A stretch of 64,000 nt of DNA from Shinella curvata. GTDB lineage: Bacteria > Pseudomonadota > Alphaproteobacteria > Rhizobiales > Rhizobiaceae. Where the stretch lies: contig NZ_JALJCJ010000004.1 in the NCBI RefSeq assembly GCF_022899935.1, positions 558,001 through 622,000 on the forward strand, in the 5' to 3' direction. A model generated the notes under the pieces. The model had not been told where the DNA came from. It saw nothing but the letters and a program-made list of their open reading frames with translations, and did not search any database. Position 1 is the stretch's first letter. Every line of letters starts with the position of its first letter. Of the stretch, positions 61,120-64,000 are shown in pieces. Position numbers and translations under genes: made by a program.

Positions 61120-62283
61120 ATGGGAAAGGGCGAAAACATGGAAAGGGTGGCCAGACGATCGCCTTTGTCGATCGGTTCTACCGATGATCGTCCAGCGGAT
61201 GCGGCATCCGTCCGCCAGGACCTGGTGCTCGAGAGCGTCTCCTATGCGATCGCCGGCCGGCAGGTGGTCAAGGATATCTCGCTTACCGTTCGTGACGGCG
61301 AGTTCTTCACGCTGCTCGGCCCCTCGGGTTGCGGGAAGACGACGCTGCTGCGGCTGATCGCCGGTTTTGAGAGCCCGCAGACAGGCTCGATTTCGCTCGG
61401 CGCGACCAGACTTGAAGGCCTTCCCGCCGCGCGCAGGCCCATCAATACGGTCTTCCAGAATTATGCGCTTTTTCCGCATCTGAATGTCGCCGGAAACGTG
61501 GCCTTCGGGTTGCGCATGCTCAAATGGTCGCGGGAGGATATTGCCGAGCGCGTCGACGAGGTTCTCGGGCTCGTGCAGCTTCTCGACCTTCGTCACAGGC
61601 GCGTCAGCGAACTTTCCGGCGGTCAGCAGCAGCGCGTCGCTCTTGCCCGTGCGCTCGCGCCCTCTCCGAAAGTCCTACTGCTCGACGAGCCGCTTTCGGC
61701 GCTCGATCTCAAGCTGCGTCGGGACATGCAGGTCGAGCTGAAGCGCATCCAGACCGAGCTTCGCCAGACTGTGATCTTCGTCACCCATGACCAGGAAGAA
61801 GCCCTGTCCATGTCGGATCGCATCGCGATCATGAGGGACGGCGACATCCTGCAGTGCGAGACGCCGGCGGCTCTCTACACCCAGCCGGCGGACCGCTTCG
61901 TCGCCGCATTTCTGGGGGAGGCGAACTTCCTGAGCGCAAAGCTGCGGGCGATCGACAATTTTCATGCCACCGTCGAGATGCGCAACGGACAGACGGCCAG
62001 TATCGCCCTCGGCCGCCACATGCCGGCGCCCGGAGAGGTGACGGTCATGTTCCGTCCGGAGGATGTCGAGCTCGGATCCGGGCCGGGATTGTCGTTGACC
62101 GCGAGCGTGATCCAGAAGTCCTATCTTGGTTCCGATCTCAGCTTCCAGCTCCATCTTCGCGATGGCACGCCCGTGAAGCTTCGCAGCCGCGCCTCCGCGG
62201 CGATGGAAGCCCTCCGCATCGGCCAGCAAGTCCCTCTCTCCATTCCGTTCGAGCAATTGCGCATCGTCGGGGAGACACGCTGA
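61120..62283 (+). CDS. ABC transporter ATP-binding protein, PotA-like (second importer)
   Basis: A 387-residue ATPase: Walker A GPSGCGKT (residues 67-74), Q-loop FQNYALFPH, signature LSGGQ (165-169), Walker B LLLDEP (186-191), switch His in FVTHDQEE, and a C-terminal TOBE-like domain (about 300-380). It starts at the ATG at 61120 after GGGAGG. It belongs to the spermidine/putrescine-type group, like the ATPase at 16590, but heads a separate operon with the permeases at 62283 and 63179. Adjacent stop and start (TGATG) couple it to the first permease. Confidence 0.9.
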   Translation: MGKGENMERVARRSPLSIGSTDDRPADAASVRQDLVLESVSYAIAGRQVVKDISLTVRDGEFFTLLGPSGCGKTTLLRLIAGFESPQTGSISLGATRLEGLPAARRPINTVFQNYALFPHLNVAGNVAFGLRMLKWSREDIAERVDEVLGLVQLLDLRHRRVSELSGGQQQRVALARALAPSPKVLLLDEPLSALDLKLRRDMQVELKRIQTELRQTVIFVTHDQEEALSMSDRIAIMRDGDILQCETPAALYTQPADRFVAAFLGEANFLSAKLRAIDNFHATVEMRNGQTASIALGRHMPAPGEVTVMFRPEDVELGSGPGLSLTASVIQKSYLGSDLSFQLHLRDGTPVKLRSRASAAMEALRIGQQVPLSIPFEQLRIVGETR

Positions 62284-63179
62284 TGGCCGCGATCGTCAAT
62301 CACCGGACATCGACGGCGGGGAGCGGGCTGTCGCTCGCCGCGCCCGCCATTGTCCTTGCGGTCGTGCTCGGATGCATCCCGCTCGCCTTTGTGGTCGTCT
62401 ATTCGCTGCTGACGCCGGCATCCTTCGGCGGTGTCGAATGGGTCGCCTCGGCGAATGCCTATCGGTCTCTTCTCTTCCGCAAGGATCTCTTCAGCGAGGA
62501 ACTGGTGTTCTCGCCCGATCATCTTATGATCTTCGGCCGCTCCGTCCTGCTCGCGCTTGCCACGACTGTCCTGTGCTTCGCGGTCGGCTTTCCGACGGCC
62601 GCCTACATGGCATCGCGATCGCCTCGCGCACGCAAATGGTGGGTGCTGGCCATTACGATCCCATTTTGGACGAGCCTGCTCGTGCGCACACTCGCCCTCA
62701 TGCTCATCATTGGCGACCAGGGTCTCATCAACGGATTGTTGATACGTTCTGGCCTGATCAACGCGCCCGTCGCCATGCTCTACACCGATTTCGCCGTCCT
62801 TCTCGGGCTGCTCTACTCGTTTCTGCCCTTCATGGTCCTGCCGCTCCTTTCGAGCCTCGAAAAGCTTGACCCCCGTCTTCTGGAAGCCGGTGCGGACCTT
62901 TACGCCAGCCGGTGGCGGATCGCCCTGCAGATCGTCCTGCCCAACATCCGGCCCGGTATTGCTGCCGGCTGCCTGCTGGTCTTCGTGCCGGCACTCGGCT
63001 CCTACGTTGTGCCGCTGATCCTCGGCGGCGGACGCTCCATGATGGCTGGCGACCTGATCGCGCTTCAGTTCGGCACTTCCCGCAACTGGCCGCTGGGTTC
63101 GGCGGAATCCGTCGTGCTCGTCCTCTTCGTCGCGCTGGCCTTTGCGCTTTCAAACCTCGTCCGGCGGAGGGCCGCGTGA
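62283..63179 (+). CDS. ABC transporter permease, PotB-like (second importer)
   Basis: A 298-residue permease with about six membrane helices; the first is at residues 15-40. EAA loop: LLEAGADLYASRWRIALQIV near residue 200. Before it, IPFWTSLLVRTLALMLIIGD and LLYSFLPFMVLPLLSSLEKL are typical of PotB-type permeases. A long periplasmic loop (about 42-80) distinguishes it from the copy at 14939. It overlaps both neighbours by one base. Confidence 0.9.
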   Translation: MAAIVNHRTSTAGSGLSLAAPAIVLAVVLGCIPLAFVVVYSLLTPASFGGVEWVASANAYRSLLFRKDLFSEELVFSPDHLMIFGRSVLLALATTVLCFAVGFPTAAYMASRSPRARKWWVLAITIPFWTSLLVRTLALMLIIGDQGLINGLLIRSGLINAPVAMLYTDFAVLLGLLYSFLPFMVLPLLSSLEKLDPRLLEAGADLYASRWRIALQIVLPNIRPGIAAGCLLVFVPALGSYVVPLILGGGRSMMAGDLIALQFGTSRNWPLGSAESVVLVLFVALAFALSNLVRRRAA

Positions 63180-63979
63180 TGAACCGTCATCTGCCCCGGA
63201 CCTTCGCGCTCTTCGCCGGCCTGAGCCTCGTCTTCCTCTATGCGCCCATTCTGGTGCTCTGCTCCTTCTCCTTCAACGGCGGACGCCTGTTTCACCGCTG
63301 GGAAGGCTTTTCCTTCGCTTGGTATGCGAAGGCCATCGCCAATGAAGGGTTCCGCGATGCGGCCGTGAACACGCTGGTCGTTTCGACTGCCGCCACCCTG
63401 CTGGCAACGGTTCTGGCGACGGGTGCCGTCATCGGCCTCCAGCGCGCCGGCGGCCGGCAGCAGCAGTTTGCCACCGCGCTGATCGGTTTGCCGCTCGTCG
63501 TGCCGGAGGTCGTCATGGCGATCGCAACGCTCATCTTCTTCTCGAGCCTGCGCAATGCGACGGGCGTGGATCTCGGGCTCGGCAATCTGGTTGTCGCCCA
63601 CACCGCGTTCTGCGTGCCCTTCGCCATGATGCCGATCCGCGCGGCGCTCCGCGGCGTCGATCCTTCAGTCCTCACCGCGGCGACCGATCTCTACGCCTCG
63701 GACACCGCCACGCGGCGCCATGTCCTCATCCCGCTGCTGATGCCGGGCATCGGCTCGGGCGCGGCGCTGGCCTTCATGGTCTCGTTCGACGATTTTGCCA
63801 TGAGCCAGCTCGTGGCGGGGCCGGGTCAGACGACGCTGCCGGTCTTCATCTGGGCGCAGCTCAAGCGTCCGCTGACCCCGGAAATCAACGCGATGAGCAC
63901 GATCATGCTGGTCGTCTCCATCGCACTCATCTGCCTCTCCATGGCCGTAACGGCCAGGGGAAAACTCACCACACGCTAA
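63179..63979 (+). CDS. ABC transporter permease, PotC-like (second importer)
   Basis: A 266-residue permease beginning with a strong helix (FALFAGLSLVFLYAPILVLC). The EAA-type loop reads VLTAATDLYASDTATRRHVL near residue 165, where the usual E-A-A is T-A-A, and FMVSFDDFAMSQLVAGPGQT follows near 200. It pairs with the permease at 62283. Its stop is 16 bases before the next start, which probably belongs to the substrate-binding protein. Confidence 0.9.
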   Translation: MNRHLPRTFALFAGLSLVFLYAPILVLCSFSFNGGRLFHRWEGFSFAWYAKAIANEGFRDAAVNTLVVSTAATLLATVLATGAVIGLQRAGGRQQQFATALIGLPLVVPEVVMAIATLIFFSSLRNATGVDLGLGNLVVAHTAFCVPFAMMPIRAALRGVDPSVLTAATDLYASDTATRRHVLIPLLMPGIGSGAALAFMVSFDDFAMSQLVAGPGQTTLPVFIWAQLKRPLTPEINAMSTIMLVVSIALICLSMAVTARGKLTTR

Positions 63980-63995
63980 TCGACAGGATGAAGTC

Positions 63996-64000
63996 ATGAC
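63996..64000 (+). CDS. Start of the next gene (cut by the window edge)
   Basis: An ATG at 63996 follows AGGATGAAG just after the PotC-like permease. Only five bases are visible. By operon order the likeliest product is the periplasmic binding protein of this importer, but that cannot be seen. Confidence 0.35.

Noticed and set aside
1-64000. Search for tRNA, rRNA, CRISPR arrays, insertion sequences and phage genes
   Set aside because: None was recognised; the repeats seen are the RTX coding repeats, the RIME-like element and short operator repeats.

Overview
The window is chromosome-like DNA of high GC content from an alphaproteobacterium, most likely family Rhizobiaceae (Rhizobium, Agrobacterium, Shinella or Ensifer type). 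The evidence is the density of PotABCD-type and FecCD-type transporters, typical rhizobial families (DUF3307, DUF2259, DUF1127, invasion-associated locus B), a RIME-like palindromic repeat, and TGA-N9-TCA (RirA-type) sites beside a heme receptor gene. No rRNA, tRNA, CRISPR array, transposase or phage gene was found.

Layout. 1-6.4 kb: the end of an AraC-type regulator, an unplaced double-winged-helix protein, a DUF3307 membrane protein, a large RTX protein, a decayed LysR gene and an amidase. 6.6-9.5 kb: a Tat-exported M14-like deacylase, an AI-2E family membrane protein and a small secreted protein. 9.9-22.6 kb: a two-sided cluster. On the minus strand lie a two-headed GntR-type regulator, a GT1 glycosyltransferase and an AGE-family sugar isomerase. 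On the plus strand lie a four-gene polyamine-type ABC importer, a second paralogous glycosyltransferase, two paralogous small cupins, an aldehyde dehydrogenase and a saccharopine-dehydrogenase-like enzyme. I do not recognise this as a described pathway.

22.7-25.8 kb: a tiny membrane protein, an enolase-superfamily enzyme with a divergent GntR regulator, and a BON-like protein. 26-32.6 kb: a six-gene vitamin B12 operon (btuB, btuF, btuC, btuD, an uncharacterised gene, cbiZ) behind a cobalamin riboswitch. 32.8-40.1 kb: a heme and iron locus (TonB-dependent receptor, YddA-type ABC protein, short HmuS-like protein, ChaN, IalB and HugZ proteins) with a textbook iron-responsive operator. A second such site lies before a divergent ABC exporter.

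42-55.3 kb: an accessory stretch of small exported and membrane proteins (two DUF2259, two SH3-like, DUF4424, DUF805, DUF2269). It includes a 353-residue protein that reads as a divergent SecY with shortened cytoplasmic loops, and a membrane-anchored cyclic-nucleotide-binding protein followed by a GNAT-like acetyltransferase gene. 55.4-60.8 kb: a large hybrid histidine kinase flanked by two related OmpR-type response regulators. 60.9-64 kb: a DUF1127 protein and the first three genes of another polyamine-type ABC importer, which runs off the window.

Starts were chosen from visible ribosome-binding sites and translational overlaps. Names rest on motif recognition by eye; no database search was run.
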